In this document: one piece after another, positions 7,720 to 16,608 of the stretch | Layout of the letters: the number at the start of each line of letters is the position of its first letter | How positions within the stretch are numbered: the first letter of the stretch is position 1 | Source: Candidatus Sulfuritelmatomonas gaucii | GTDB taxonomy: Bacteria; Acidobacteriota; Terriglobia; Terriglobales; Acidobacteriaceae | DNA: 50,108 nt | Direction: 5' to 3' | NCBI GenBank assembly: GCA_900290245.1 | Contig: OKRB01000046.1 | Span: 65,098 to 115,205, forward strand | The notes under the pieces: model-generated | What the model was told of the DNA's origin: nothing | The model's database searches: none | Seen by the model: the letters and a program-made list of their open reading frames with translations, nothing else | Program-made: the position numbers and the translations under genes

Positions 7720-9153
7720 TTACGCCTCACTTTCCTTTGTCCTCGCGCCGCGCCAGTAGAGGAACAGGCCGATCAGAATGGCGACCACCGTCTCTATCAC
7801 CACCTTGAGCTCAAAGAGCCATTTGTTTGCGGATTCGCCGGGCGGCACGAGAGAAACAAAAATCCCGATCAATACAACAAAGAAGCCGAGCCCGCCGCAG
7901 ATCCATACGCCAACTTTTCCGCCAGGGATGAGCACTGCGTGCGGATTTTCGGCGCGGTCCTTGCGCCGTGCCAGCCTGATGACCGCGGCAAACATATAAA
8001 GGAACGGAAGAAAGTAGAGAATGATCGTTACGTCGATCAATTCCTGATAGGCGCCGCGCGTGGTCTCGTTGATCTGGCTGAGGAGCAGGATGACGCCGGA
8101 AAGCACAGCCTGCACGAGGATGGAAATGTACGGCGTTCTCCAGCGCGGGTGGATTTTGCCGAAGGCCGCAGGCAGATAGCAATCGATGCCTACCTGGAAG
8201 GGGACGCGGGCGACACCGGCTACGGTGCTTCCCACGCCGCCAGCATTGCCCGCCGTGACCAGAACCGCCGCAAGCACGCCGAGAAACCCGATGCGCAGCG
8301 TGGCCGAGCCCACGGCGACAGCTTGAAAGACGCCGCTTTTTGGATCGATGCCAGGCGCAGGCGCGAGTGCCAGAACTGCGAATGTGCCGCCGATGTACAT
8401 GAGAGCGATCAGGGCGCCGGCTCCGAAGACCGCGCGCGGGAGTGTCTTGCGCGAGTCATGCACCTCCTCAGCCATGCAGGAAACGAGTTCGAGGCCGGTA
8501 AAAGCGAATGCGATCTGCGACCAGAAGTTCACCGTGTCCCAGTTCCATGTGGGCAGCATGTTGTGAAGTGTGAAGTGAGTTGCCGAGCCGTATCGTGCGA
8601 ACACCACCACGGCTAGCACGACAAGGATGAGCAGCGGAACATAAGTGCCCACTCCGCCGGCGTTCTGCAGCCACTTGCCGATGTTGAGGCCGATGATGTT
8701 CAGGACTACAGCGGCCAGCAGCATGGCAAGCGACACCCAGAGCAGAAAGAGGCGATTGTCGGCAAGTGCAGCGCCGCGGCCCGGCACGGCGTAAGCGGCC
8801 ATCGACGCGCTGGCAAGGAGCAGACCGGGAAAGTAGAAGACGGTGTAGATCCAATAGGTCCAGCCAGCGACAAAGCCGTGAAAGGGCCCGAAGGCGTCGC
8901 GCGCCCACGCGTAAATGCCGCCCTCCTCAGGGAATCGCGATGAGAGTTCGTTGATGACCAGCGCTCCAGGCACGAAGAAGAAGACCGCGGCGATTACCCA
9001 CAGGCTGATGGAGGAGGTGCCGTTGTGCCCTGCCGCCGCGATCCAGCGCGGCCCCAGCACCGCTGCGATGTTGAACAGCAGCACATCCCAGAAGCCCATG
9101 GTCTTGCGCAGCTGCGATTTTGGGTCGCGCACTTCGGGCGCCGGGTTGGTCAC
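7720..9153 (-). CDS. APC-family amino acid permease
   Basis: A 477-residue inner-membrane protein with about 12 transmembrane helices. The N-terminus (GFWDVLLFNIAAVLGPRWIA) aligns with the first unwound helix of the amino acid-polyamine-organocation superfamily, and PEEGGIYAW is the conserved segment after helix 2. Members take up or exchange amino acids or related amines; the closest functional subgroup cannot be told (GadC/YjeM-like glutamate:GABA exchangers are candidates). The glycine-rich AGNAGGVGSTVAG stretch near residue 310 is also typical. No metabolic gene next to it helps to fix the substrate. Confidence 0.88.
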   Translation of the reverse strand: MTNPAPEVRDPKSQLRKTMGFWDVLLFNIAAVLGPRWIAAAGHNGTSSISLWVIAAVFFFVPGALVINELSSRFPEEGGIYAWARDAFGPFHGFVAGWTYWIYTVFYFPGLLLASASMAAYAVPGRGAALADNRLFLLWVSLAMLLAAVVLNIIGLNIGKWLQNAGGVGTYVPLLILVVLAVVVFARYGSATHFTLHNMLPTWNWDTVNFWSQIAFAFTGLELVSCMAEEVHDSRKTLPRAVFGAGALIALMYIGGTFAVLALAPAPGIDPKSGVFQAVAVGSATLRIGFLGVLAAVLVTAGNAGGVGSTVAGVARVPFQVGIDCYLPAAFGKIHPRWRTPYISILVQAVLSGVILLLSQINETTRGAYQELIDVTIILYFLPFLYMFAAVIRLARRKDRAENPHAVLIPGGKVGVWICGGLGFFVVLIGIFVSLVPPGESANKWLFELKVVIETVVAILIGLFLYWRGARTKESEA

Positions 9154-9212
9154 GGATTCACCTGGACTCGCGTTTGGAACGGGACATGTATGTGGGAATC
9201 ATAGCGAAACGC

Positions 9213-9336
9213 AGCTATTAGCTGTTAGCTATTAGCTTTTCGGTGCGGGAGCGAGCACGTTTAACTTCCATCGGCCTCGAAACAGGCAGACAGCGGATTG
9301 CAGCTGAGAGCGAATAGCTAACGGCTAAAAGCTGTA
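9213..9336. repeat. AGCT-heptamer inverted-arm cassette
   Basis: Left arm at 9213-9240 is four perfect 7-nt units (AGCTATT, AGCTGTT, AGCTATT, AGCTTTT). Right arm at 9302-9336 is five units (AGCTGAG, AGCGAAT, AGCTAAC, GGCTAAA, AGCTGTA). The arms are approximately inverse complements and enclose a 61 bp core. The element fills most of the spacer between the APC permease and the DUF2147 gene. It matches the layout at 35380-35498, although the cores differ. Confidence 0.65.
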
Positions 9337-9341
9337 ATCTC

Positions 9342-9848
9342 TCACTCCGCGCGCGACCAGTACTGCGTGCGGCCCAAGAGCGGGATGCCGATGTAACCGT
9401 GGAGTCGCAGTTTCTTGCCTCCGTCCTCAAGTGCAAGCGACGCACGATAAATTTTGCCAGTTTCGGGATCGAGGACCTGCCCGCCGGACCACTGGCTGCC
9501 GTTCTTTTTGAGGCCCCAAAGAATTTGAAGCCCAACCAGCGGCCGGTCCTTCATCGCGCCGCTGCACAGGTAGCAGGTGGGATGGGGAACCGGAGGATTG
9601 AAGAGAGTTTCGATCGTTCCGTCGAGTTCTCCGTTCATTTTGCGGATGGTGACAATCGATTTCACCTTTCCGGTTTTATCGTCGATCGTCTTCCATCGGC
9701 CCGCCGGCGAGGAAAGCGCCGTGTTCGCCACAACCAGCGGTTGAGCCTGGGAGCAGAGCGGCCGGCCCCCCGCGAGCGCGATAGCAAGACTCAGGACCGC
9801 AAGCCAGATTGCGCGACGAGTTGGGAAGGGGATGATTCTCATCGACAT
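9342..9848 (-). CDS. Secreted DUF2147 family protein
   Basis: About 168 residues from ATG 9848 (an in-frame upstream extension to 9932 lacks signal-peptide character at its end). The first 35 residues form a Sec signal peptide (RR-rich start, hydrophobic WLAVLSLAIALAG, cut near SQA). The mature part matches DUF2147: it begins with GRWKTIDDKTGK, has a GELDGTI strand and ends with a LHGYIGIPLLGRTQYW strand, suggesting a small calycin-like beta-barrel. A CYLC pair near the middle may bind metal or form a disulfide. Family function is unknown; it is thought to be periplasmic. Second possible ATG lies two codons downstream. Confidence 0.8.
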   Translation of the reverse strand: MSMRIIPFPTRRAIWLAVLSLAIALAGGRPLCSQAQPLVVANTALSSPAGRWKTIDDKTGKVKSIVTIRKMNGELDGTIETLFNPPVPHPTCYLCSGAMKDRPLVGLQILWGLKKNGSQWSGGQVLDPETGKIYRASLALEDGGKKLRLHGYIGIPLLGRTQYWSRAE

Positions 9849-10037
9849 GCAGAAAATTAGACTCAATGCGCAGACGAGAGTGTCGTATCCGGGGCAACAG
9901 TGACAGGATAATGACAATGCCTGCGGTTTCATTTTGCCTTCAGCACCTTTTCAGCTTCACTGTGCTACATTTTCGATGGCGGTCGAACGCCTGCGGATCG
10001 CGCGGCAGAGACCTGCGATCCAAACTGGAGGAATCTG

Positions 10038-11069
10038 ATGCGAATCATGCGAACGGTTGTATTAACGCTGCCGGCGTTTCTGCTCGCCGTCGCCTTGCCG
10101 ATTTTGGCGCAGCCCAAATGGGATGTGACAAAAACTGTGCATCTGGGCGGCGATGGGGGATGGGATTACGTCACCGTTGACCGGGATACACATCGCGTGT
10201 TCGTTACGCGCAGCACGCACACCATGGTGATCGACGGCACAACCGGCAAGCTGCTGGGAGACATTCCGGGGCAAACAAGATCGCATGGCACGGCGATTGT
10301 TCCCGCATTGAACCGCGGGTTCATCACCGACGGCGGCGGAAGCGGCGCGATCCTGATCTTCGATCTGAAGACTTATGCCGTGCTGGGCAAGCTGGCCACC
10401 ATGCCCGATTCTGACGGCATCATCTATGACCGGGCGACGGATCTCGTTCTCGCCGTTTCCGGCGACGGGGGAAAACTGATGACCTTCAAACCGGACATCG
10501 ATCCCGTCAACGGCAAGATCGATCCGCCAATCGACCTGGGAGGCTCACCCGAGTTCCTTGCCGCTGACCGCGACGGGAAGGCTTACATCAATCTCGAGGA
10601 CAAGGATCTTGTGGCTGTCGTCGACCTGAAAACGCGGAAAGTGATTGCGCGCTGGCCGGTTGCGCCCGGCGGTCATCCGGTGGGGATGGCTCTCGACGGC
10701 CGGAATCACCTGCTCTTTATCGGTTGCCGTAACCCGCAGAAGATGATTGTGATGAGCACGGAGGACGGCAAGATTGTGGCCGATCTGCCCATCGGAGCCG
10801 GCGTGGATGCTACCAAGATTGACGGGGCACAGGCCTTCGCAAGCTGCGGAGATGGAACTCTCACCGTGGTCGGCCAGAAGGATGGAAAGTATGAGGTGGA
10901 GCAGGTCGTGAAGACACCCAACGGCGCGCGCACCATGGGCGTCGACTCCTCAACACATACGATCTATCTGGCCACGGCAGAGCTTGAGCCGCTTGCGCCG
11001 GGACAACGCCGGCCGCAGCCCAAGCCGGACACATTCATGATTGTGGAAGTGGGGCAGGGGCCCCAGTAG
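10038..11069 (+). CDS. Secreted YncE-like beta-propeller protein
   Basis: A 343-residue protein with an N-terminal signal peptide (about 1-24, ending ILAQ). The mature protein is built of repeated four-stranded blades with the pattern VDRDTHRVFVTRS, IVPALNRGFITD, ADRDGKAYINLED, LDGRNHLLFIGC and VDSSTHTIYLAT, as in the YncE/YVTN family of periplasmic seven-bladed propellers. These bind ligands or partner proteins; no catalytic residues are evident. The start has GGAGG nine bases upstream. It is transcribed alone, convergent with the PIN-domain gene with six bases between stops. Confidence 0.85.
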   Translation: MRIMRTVVLTLPAFLLAVALPILAQPKWDVTKTVHLGGDGGWDYVTVDRDTHRVFVTRSTHTMVIDGTTGKLLGDIPGQTRSHGTAIVPALNRGFITDGGGSGAILIFDLKTYAVLGKLATMPDSDGIIYDRATDLVLAVSGDGGKLMTFKPDIDPVNGKIDPPIDLGGSPEFLAADRDGKAYINLEDKDLVAVVDLKTRKVIARWPVAPGGHPVGMALDGRNHLLFIGCRNPQKMIVMSTEDGKIVADLPIGAGVDATKIDGAQAFASCGDGTLTVVGQKDGKYEVEQVVKTPNGARTMGVDSSTHTIYLATAELEPLAPGQRRPQPKPDTFMIVEVGQGPQ

Positions 11070-11075
11070 CGACTT

Positions 11076-11573
11076 TTACTCTTTCGCGGCTTCCAGTTCT
11101 TTTTCCGGCAGCGGCTCCCCAGGCGGCAGACTGGCGGGGTCGATCGTCAGAAATCCCTCAGCCTTCGCCGCGTCAAGCAAAGCCGCTGAAGAGGAAACGA
11201 AGACGATCTCGGTGCCCGGGAACATATCGCGTGCTGTGCAGGCAGCGCCCAGTTGCAGAGCCTCGGGCCAGCGCAGCAGGCTGCGGTCCACCAGCTGTCG
11301 AGCCGCTTCAAGGACCCCGGGATTCAACGGCTGCTGGACCATTCTCGCCGCTTCCAGGCGCAACAGCTCGAGCGCGCCCGCTGCAGCTATGGAGCCAATT
11401 TGTCCTGAGCGTTCGCGCCGCCGGATGGCTGCATAAACTTCGAGCGGAGTTGCGGCTGAGATCAGCTTGCGGTTGTCTTCCGCAGTTTCCATTAGCTTGA
11501 TCAGCGCATCCGTGCCGGCTTCGCGAACAAAAAGCTTTGCAAACGCTGTTGCCTCAAGAAAGTAAAAGCTCAC
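11076..11573 (-). CDS. PIN-domain (VapC-like) protein with altered acidic residues
   Basis: A 165-residue protein with the PIN nuclease layout: start YFLEATAFAKLFVREAG, helix with LEVYAAIRRR, then RWPEALQLGAA and FVSSSAALLDAAKAEGF. In active VapC ribonucleases the four acidic positions are Asp, Glu, Asp, Asp. Here they read E7, E45, E104 and S129, so only the second is canonical, and the fourth is lost. Catalysis may be weakened or gone. The start is GTG overlapping the upstream gene's stop as GTGA, the coupling expected of toxin-antitoxin or other paired genes. The C-terminal tail (about 150-165) is Pro/Glu-rich. Confidence 0.75.
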   Translation of the reverse strand: MSFYFLEATAFAKLFVREAGTDALIKLMETAEDNRKLISAATPLEVYAAIRRRERSGQIGSIAAAGALELLRLEAARMVQQPLNPGVLEAARQLVDRSLLRWPEALQLGAACTARDMFPGTEIVFVSSSAALLDAAKAEGFLTIDPASLPPGEPLPEKELEAAKE

Positions 11574-12286
11574 TCGTTCCCTCGTTCTTCATCGACTGCT
11601 GCTGTCACCGGCTCACCCTGGACCTCAATCGGATGGAACCGCTGCGCTTCCTCGGGAATCCCGGCCTCGGCGCGGTTGAGGCGGATCGTGGTGGTGGGAT
11701 ACGCCGGGGTTTTGGGATTGGCGATTTTGCTGGTCAGGACCACTCCGCGCTGAATGGCCTCGGCCAACACGGCCTGCCGTGTCTCGGGATGCTGGTTCCA
11801 GCGGAATGCCTTGCGGGGCAGGAAGGAATCGCGGAACCACTTCAGTGCGATAAAGGCATGGCCGCCGCGCTCTGCCTCAGCCAGGGCGGCGCACAGTTCC
11901 TTCACGCGCGCATCCATATCCGCGGGCAACGCCGGTTCTTCGTCTTCAAGATCCTCCTCGATCGCATGAGGAGCAAGCGCGCGCGCGCCGCTCAGTCTCG
12001 GTGCCGGCTCGTCGCCTTCGATGCGCTCAAAGTAAATACGTACTTCGTCTTCCTCGGGTGACCAGGTATCCGCCGAAGCATTGCGGCGCTTGCTTCGGCC
12101 ATTCTCGCTGCAGAGCTCCACGATGGCCTGGTACCCCGGAGGAGCCAGGAACCTGAGCGCCCTCACCAAACCTGGATCCTGTGAAAAGGCCAACTCGTTT
12201 AATGCTTCTTCAATAATCTCTTCGGCCGCGGGGATGCTCATGCTGCCGTTTTCGAGGTTTTGATGCGCAGCTCTCGCCAGTTTCAT
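11570..12286 (-). CDS. Unknown protein paired with the PIN-domain gene
   Basis: About 238 residues from ATG 12286, which has a strong purine-rich AGGGAGAAG upstream; the frame also stays open to an ATG at 12517, but that extra stretch has weaker codon bias (TTA, AGA codons) and no clear ribosome-binding site. I recognise no family. The N-terminal part has a helix-rich segment (IPAAEEIIEEALNELAF), the middle is acidic (EEDLEDEEPALPADMD), and a basic aromatic segment follows (ALKWFRDSFLPRKAF). Its stop overlaps the PIN gene start. By position it could be an antitoxin, but it is longer than usual and has no visible DNA-binding fold. Confidence 0.6.
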   Translation of the reverse strand: MKLARAAHQNLENGSMSIPAAEEIIEEALNELAFSQDPGLVRALRFLAPPGYQAIVELCSENGRSKRRNASADTWSPEEDEVRIYFERIEGDEPAPRLSGARALAPHAIEEDLEDEEPALPADMDARVKELCAALAEAERGGHAFIALKWFRDSFLPRKAFRWNQHPETRQAVLAEAIQRGVVLTSKIANPKTPAYPTTTIRLNRAEAGIPEEAQRFHPIEVQGEPVTAAVDEERGNE

Positions 12287-12748
12287 CTCTTCTTCTCCCT
12301 CTGCTGCCGTCCGCAGCCGCGCAGCCTGCAATCTCTCCGGTCCATTTGATTGGCCCGGGCCGGGTGTTGCGCCGCGTGCATCAGGTAACAGACTTCGTCC
12401 TACGGATCCGTTCAAAAGCTCTTGGGATTGGGGGAGACCGGCACCATAGTCGTACGCTTCTTGAAATAAAGAATGCGTTAATCGCGTTTCATCGGCTGGT
12501 CCCGTAAGCTCGTGCATCTATCCAGCCAACAGGTATGGGAGCGATGGTGATTCTCAGAGCTACGGTTAATGATCCATCATATGCACGGACACCCGGCCTG
12601 ACAACAGCTATTTTTCCCTGGGATTGTCAAAGAATTTTAGCTCAATCCAACGAGGGCAAGGCCAAATTTGCGCGGATTTTCTGCCTAAGATGTGGATTTC
12701 AGGGCACGTAACTTCATCTCGTCCACCTCCAGGCAGGAAATTCGTAGA
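12287..12748. other. Intergenic stretch between divergent genes
   Basis: This 462 bp region lies between the unknown PIN partner (minus) and the large secreted protein (plus). It is visibly richer in A/T than its surroundings between 12520 and 12700 and probably holds both promoters. Part of it (12287-12517) is open in frame with the minus-strand gene and could be its N-terminus. I see no RNA gene or repeat. Confidence 0.5.
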
Positions 12749-15490
12749 ATGGTATATATGCGTCGCAGTCTGCTGTTCCTGATTACTGTCTCTTTCTGCC
12801 TTACCTCTTCGCTGCTGTGCGCCGAGGCCCCTCCGTTCGATCTCTCCGGCCCCAAAGTGGAGGTGCACGTCAAGCGTGGAGACCTCACCTTGCCTGTTTC
12901 AGAGGTGCCCAACCTGCTGCCTGGAGACCGGCTTTGGGTTCATCCCGACCTGCCTGAAAGTCAAGCCACCCACTTTGTTCTCGTCGTAGCCTTTCTGCGC
13001 GGGTCCACGAATCCTCCACCACCGGGTTGGTTCGCCCGCGTAGAAACCTGGACTCGCCAGGCCCACGACGAGGGGATTTTCGTGACCGTTCCCGCTGAAG
13101 CTCAGCAGGCGCTGCTGTTTCTGGCGCCGGAGACAGGCGGCGATTTCAATACCTTACGCAAAGCGGTGCAGGACGAACCGGGCTCCTTTGTGCGCGCCGC
13201 CCAGGATCTGCAGGCCGCCAGTTGGGAACGGATGCGCCTGGAAAACTATCTCTCCGACGTCAAGATCACGTCGCAGTTCGATCCCGCGGCATTGAAGGTA
13301 CGGGCTGAGATGGCGGCCCGCAGCCTGGGAATCAAAATCAACGAAAACTGTTTCGCGAAGCCTTATGATCAGCAGGCTTCCTGCCTTTCACAGAACTCTG
13401 AAGGCATGGTGCTCGACGATGCGAACGCGCAGTCGCTTCTGAACCAGTTGACGACCAGATCAGCTCTGGACCTGGTGAACGCTCTCAGCTCGACGACCAT
13501 GGCCGGCGGCGGTGCTTATAGTCCTTACATTGGAGCGATTGTCGATACCGCCCGCATCCTGTCCTCACTGCACACCGCGCATTTCCAGTACATTCCCGCG
13601 CTCGCCCTGCCCAAGACGGACAGCCTGAACCTGAGGCTGAACATGCCGCCTTCCTTCCGCAATCCGAAGTCGGTGGTCGTGGTCGCTCTGCCGCCGATCG
13701 GTGAGTCGAGGCCGGAACCCCTTCATCCCGTCGACCCCGAAGCCAATTTTTGCGCGCTGAAACCTCGGATTGTCCTGCCTGCCGAGGGAGCGCCGTTGAT
13801 CTTTGCCACGGAGATGGCGCATGACCTGTACCTGCAAGTGGAAATCAGCGGCGATCAAAAGGCAGCGGCCATCAATGTGCCCCTGATGGCCGATCCGAGC
13901 CGCGGCGGACTTGTGGCCACTCAGCCCATTCCCAAGCTCCCAACGGGAGAGCTCGTCGGCGTGGTGCGCGGCAAATGGGGTTTTGAAGATTGGGAAGGGC
14001 CGCAATACCGGCTGTTCTCGCCGGCGCCCGAGATGTGGACGCTGCCTCCGGCCGACCAAACAGCGCTGGTTGTCGGCCGTGATGACATCCTTCACTTCGA
14101 GGGTCAAAGCTCAGTCTGCGTCGATAAGGTGGAAGCGCAAACCAGCGGAAGCAGCATGACGGCCGCCGATTGGAAATCACTGAAGCTGGGCACGCTGGAC
14201 GTTACCGTACCGCTGAAGAATGCCTCGCCAGGGCCCGTGACCGTCGCCATTTACCAGTACGGGCTGCTCAAACCGGATCATGTGGCACTGGAAGCGTATG
14301 ACGCGGAAGCGTCTCTCGCTGGATTGACGCTGAGCTCCGGCGACAAGTCGGCTCTATTGGAAGGCACACGCCTCGACGAGGTAGCAAAAGCCAAAGTCGA
14401 CGGAATCACCTTCACTCCATCCACTTTGAAGCGCGCGGAAAACCTCGATCAGTTGGTGATGAATGCCGAAAAATCCACGGCAAGCCTGGAGCCTTTGAAA
14501 TCGTACATCGCGCAAGTGGAACTCAAGGACGCCCGAACGCTGAAAGCGCCCGTCACCGTTGAGCCTCCACGGCCACGGATCACACTCTTGAGCAAAGGTG
14601 TTCAGCAGGAAAGCAGCGCGGCGGACCAGCCGGTTCAACTCGGCAGCCCCGATGACTTGCCCATCGACGGCCGGCTTGTCTTCTTTCTCAGGTCTGTCGT
14701 GCCGGAAGCGTTTCCCCGAGACGAAAAGATCGAGGTAGCTTCAAACGATTTGAGCTTTCATACAACGCTGGCTCTGACCGACGGCAGTCTCATGCTTGAA
14801 AACTCCGACACTGCCGAAGCCAGCCTGGAGCCTATCACGCGTTTTGGGAGCTCGGCCTTCGGGCCGGTGCGTGTGCGCGCGATTGCCTCTGACGGAGCAG
14901 CCGGCGATTGGGTGCCCTTAGGCACATTTGTACGGCTACCCGGGTTCAAGGAACTGCGCTGCCCGCGGTCTCTATCGAGGCCCTGCATGTTGAGTGGCTC
15001 TGACCTTTTCCTTGCGGAATCGTTTGCGGCTTCGCCGTCCTTCGATAATCCGACGGACGTGCCTCCCGCATTTACCGGAATGCAGCTCATCGTTCCGCAC
15101 CCGGTCAACGGCGTTCTCTATTTGAAGCTGCGCGACGACCCGGCAACCGTGCAGTCGGTCACTCTTCCGGTGATCCCCGTCGCGTTGCCCGCCTCCGAGG
15201 CTCCGAAACCGCATCCGGCGGTTCCAGCGGCACCCGTGGAGCCCCCGGCTACTTCGCCTTCGGAAACAAGCCCGTCTGAGACGCCGGCGCCAGGAACGGC
15301 AGAGCCGTCATCTCCGGCCACGCCACAGGCCGCGCCGCAGGCAATTCCGCCTGCGGAAGCGAATCCAACCGGCAAGGCGGCGGCCAGTCCATCTGGGCTG
15401 TCAGCGCCAGCAGGGTCTGCTGCAACGGCAGGGCAGGGCGAGGCGAGTCAAGGCGCAAAAGCGCAATCACCTGCACCTGCTCCCAACTAA
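12749..15490 (+). CDS. Large secreted protein of unknown function
   Basis: 913 residues from ATG 12749 (AGGCAGGAAA ends eight bases upstream; the open frame extends to 12692, and a further ATG at 12758 is possible). It starts with a Sec signal peptide (MRRSLLFLITVSFCLTSSLLCAEA). The body has no motif I recognise; it looks like several beta-rich modules, with recurrent patterns such as LPGDRLWVHPDLP and LPSDGRLVFFLRS-like strands, suggesting an envelope or surface scaffold. The last 90 residues are low-complexity Pro/Ala/Ser, typical of a wall- or peptidoglycan-spanning linker, with no anchor after it. The ferredoxin gene downstream is convergent. Confidence 0.8.
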   Translation: MVYMRRSLLFLITVSFCLTSSLLCAEAPPFDLSGPKVEVHVKRGDLTLPVSEVPNLLPGDRLWVHPDLPESQATHFVLVVAFLRGSTNPPPPGWFARVETWTRQAHDEGIFVTVPAEAQQALLFLAPETGGDFNTLRKAVQDEPGSFVRAAQDLQAASWERMRLENYLSDVKITSQFDPAALKVRAEMAARSLGIKINENCFAKPYDQQASCLSQNSEGMVLDDANAQSLLNQLTTRSALDLVNALSSTTMAGGGAYSPYIGAIVDTARILSSLHTAHFQYIPALALPKTDSLNLRLNMPPSFRNPKSVVVVALPPIGESRPEPLHPVDPEANFCALKPRIVLPAEGAPLIFATEMAHDLYLQVEISGDQKAAAINVPLMADPSRGGLVATQPIPKLPTGELVGVVRGKWGFEDWEGPQYRLFSPAPEMWTLPPADQTALVVGRDDILHFEGQSSVCVDKVEAQTSGSSMTAADWKSLKLGTLDVTVPLKNASPGPVTVAIYQYGLLKPDHVALEAYDAEASLAGLTLSSGDKSALLEGTRLDEVAKAKVDGITFTPSTLKRAENLDQLVMNAEKSTASLEPLKSYIAQVELKDARTLKAPVTVEPPRPRITLLSKGVQQESSAADQPVQLGSPDDLPIDGRLVFFLRSVVPEAFPRDEKIEVASNDLSFHTTLALTDGSLMLENSDTAEASLEPITRFGSSAFGPVRVRAIASDGAAGDWVPLGTFVRLPGFKELRCPRSLSRPCMLSGSDLFLAESFAASPSFDNPTDVPPAFTGMQLIVPHPVNGVLYLKLRDDPATVQSVTLPVIPVALPASEAPKPHPAVPAAPVEPPATSPSETSPSETPAPGTAEPSSPATPQAAPQAIPPAEANPTGKAAASPSGLSAPAGSAATAGQGEASQGAKAQSPAPAPN

Positions 15491-15532
15491 AAAAGCGATG
15501 GATTGGCCGCGAACGGTCAAAGGGGACGCAGA

Positions 15533-15784
15533 CTAATTGAAATAGTTCTTGTTTTTCTGTGCAAACTGCGCTTTTTCGGCCGGCAGTTCGTCGAGAGCGA
15601 AGATTGCGTTCTGCTCGCAAACCGATGCGCAGTTGCCACAGTCGATGCACTCATCAGGATTGATGTAAACCTGGGTCAAAGTTGCGGCGGCAGGGTCGCT
15701 CGCAGTGGGCGCGATAGCGGCAGTCGCACATTCCGCTACGCAAACAAAGTCCTTGATGCAGGCATCGGTAACGACATAGGCCAT
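15533..15784 (-). CDS. Ferredoxin, two-cluster type
   Basis: An 83-residue soluble electron carrier. Seven cysteines are present: C9, C15, C19 in ACIKDFVCVAEC, and C46, C49, C52, C56 in ECIDCGNCASVC. The pattern resembles [3Fe-4S][4Fe-4S] ferredoxins, with C9/C15/C56 for one cluster and C19/C46/C49/C52 for the other. However, the first spacing is C-x5-C instead of the classical C-x7-C, and the proline after C19 is replaced by Ala. The start has GAGGAG upstream. Its gene stands alone, so its redox partner is not indicated. Confidence 0.88.
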   Translation of the reverse strand: MAYVVTDACIKDFVCVAECATAAIAPTASDPAAATLTQVYINPDECIDCGNCASVCEQNAIFALDELPAEKAQFAQKNKNYFN

Positions 15785-15971
15785 GAGAAGTTTACTCCTC
15801 GATCGCAGGCGCGCTCGGAGGTCGCGCCCTCACCTTGAGCCTAGCCAAGGCTTGGGTCGGCCGACCGTGATCCGAATCCCGTTTGAAAGCGAGTCATGAG
15901 ATTGATTTCTTTATTGCGGTACGACAGACCACTGAGCGGGCGCGAATGTTTTCGGCACCGAGAGCAGCCCT

Positions 15972-16565
15972 TTAGAAAACGCGGACGCGAAGGCCGGCAC
16001 TGACCGCAACTGACATCATATTGCCGAAAGTGAATTGGGGCCAGTCCTGGAATTCAACGTCTGCGGCTCGCACATAGATTCTGTTTGTCCAGTGAAAGTC
16101 GAGCCCGCCCCCCGCAGTCAAAACAAGGTAGTGTCCGTGAGCGTAGTTGTAAGGAAAGTTGAAATCGCCGAACCCGGCCAATCCCTTTGCATAGGGCTGA
16201 AACCTGCCGACATCGAAGTGGTAGCGCCCGCCGACCGAATAGGTCTCCGCGTGCACATTCGCCGTCTGGCGATATTCCAGCCAGCGTCCTTCCGCCTCAA
16301 CTCCGATGCGACGTTTCGTATCCACGTCCACTATGGCGGCGAGGCCCAGCAACTTCCGCTGGCCATATTGCAAGTAGGATCCGGAGCCAGTTGAGCCGGC
16401 CGATATTTTTAGCCCGCCCTGGTCGCCCGCGTACAAGGATTGCGCGCGCGCCCTGCCCCCCGCCATGCAAAAGATGGTTGCGATCAGGACGAGCGCAGCG
16501 CCACTGCAAAACCGCAATCCCGAACCTGGTTTCCGCCGGCAAGTCATATCAAGCAAAGCTCTCAT
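15972..16565 (-). CDS. Small outer-membrane beta-barrel protein
   Basis: A 197-residue protein with a long signal peptide (cut near ARAQ, residue 42). The mature part alternates polar and hydrophobic residues with aromatic girdles and ends in a terminal strand SVAVSAGLRVRVF with C-terminal Phe, the BAM recognition signature. Strands such as GLAAIVDVDTKRRIGVEAEGRW and YSVGGRYHFDVGRFQPYAKG resemble the eight-stranded OmpA/OmpX-like barrel found as outer_membrane_beta-brl. Function unknown. It is downstream of the giant NHL/Ig gene with a 43 bp gap and is likely in the same transcript. Confidence 0.8.
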   Translation of the reverse strand: MRALLDMTCRRKPGSGLRFCSGAALVLIATIFCMAGGRARAQSLYAGDQGGLKISAGSTGSGSYLQYGQRKLLGLAAIVDVDTKRRIGVEAEGRWLEYRQTANVHAETYSVGGRYHFDVGRFQPYAKGLAGFGDFNFPYNYAHGHYLVLTAGGGLDFHWTNRIYVRAADVEFQDWPQFTFGNMMSVAVSAGLRVRVF

Positions 16566-16608
16566 CGTTCTTTCTCATCCACTCCGATTTTCGAATCTTC
16601 TCGGCAAC

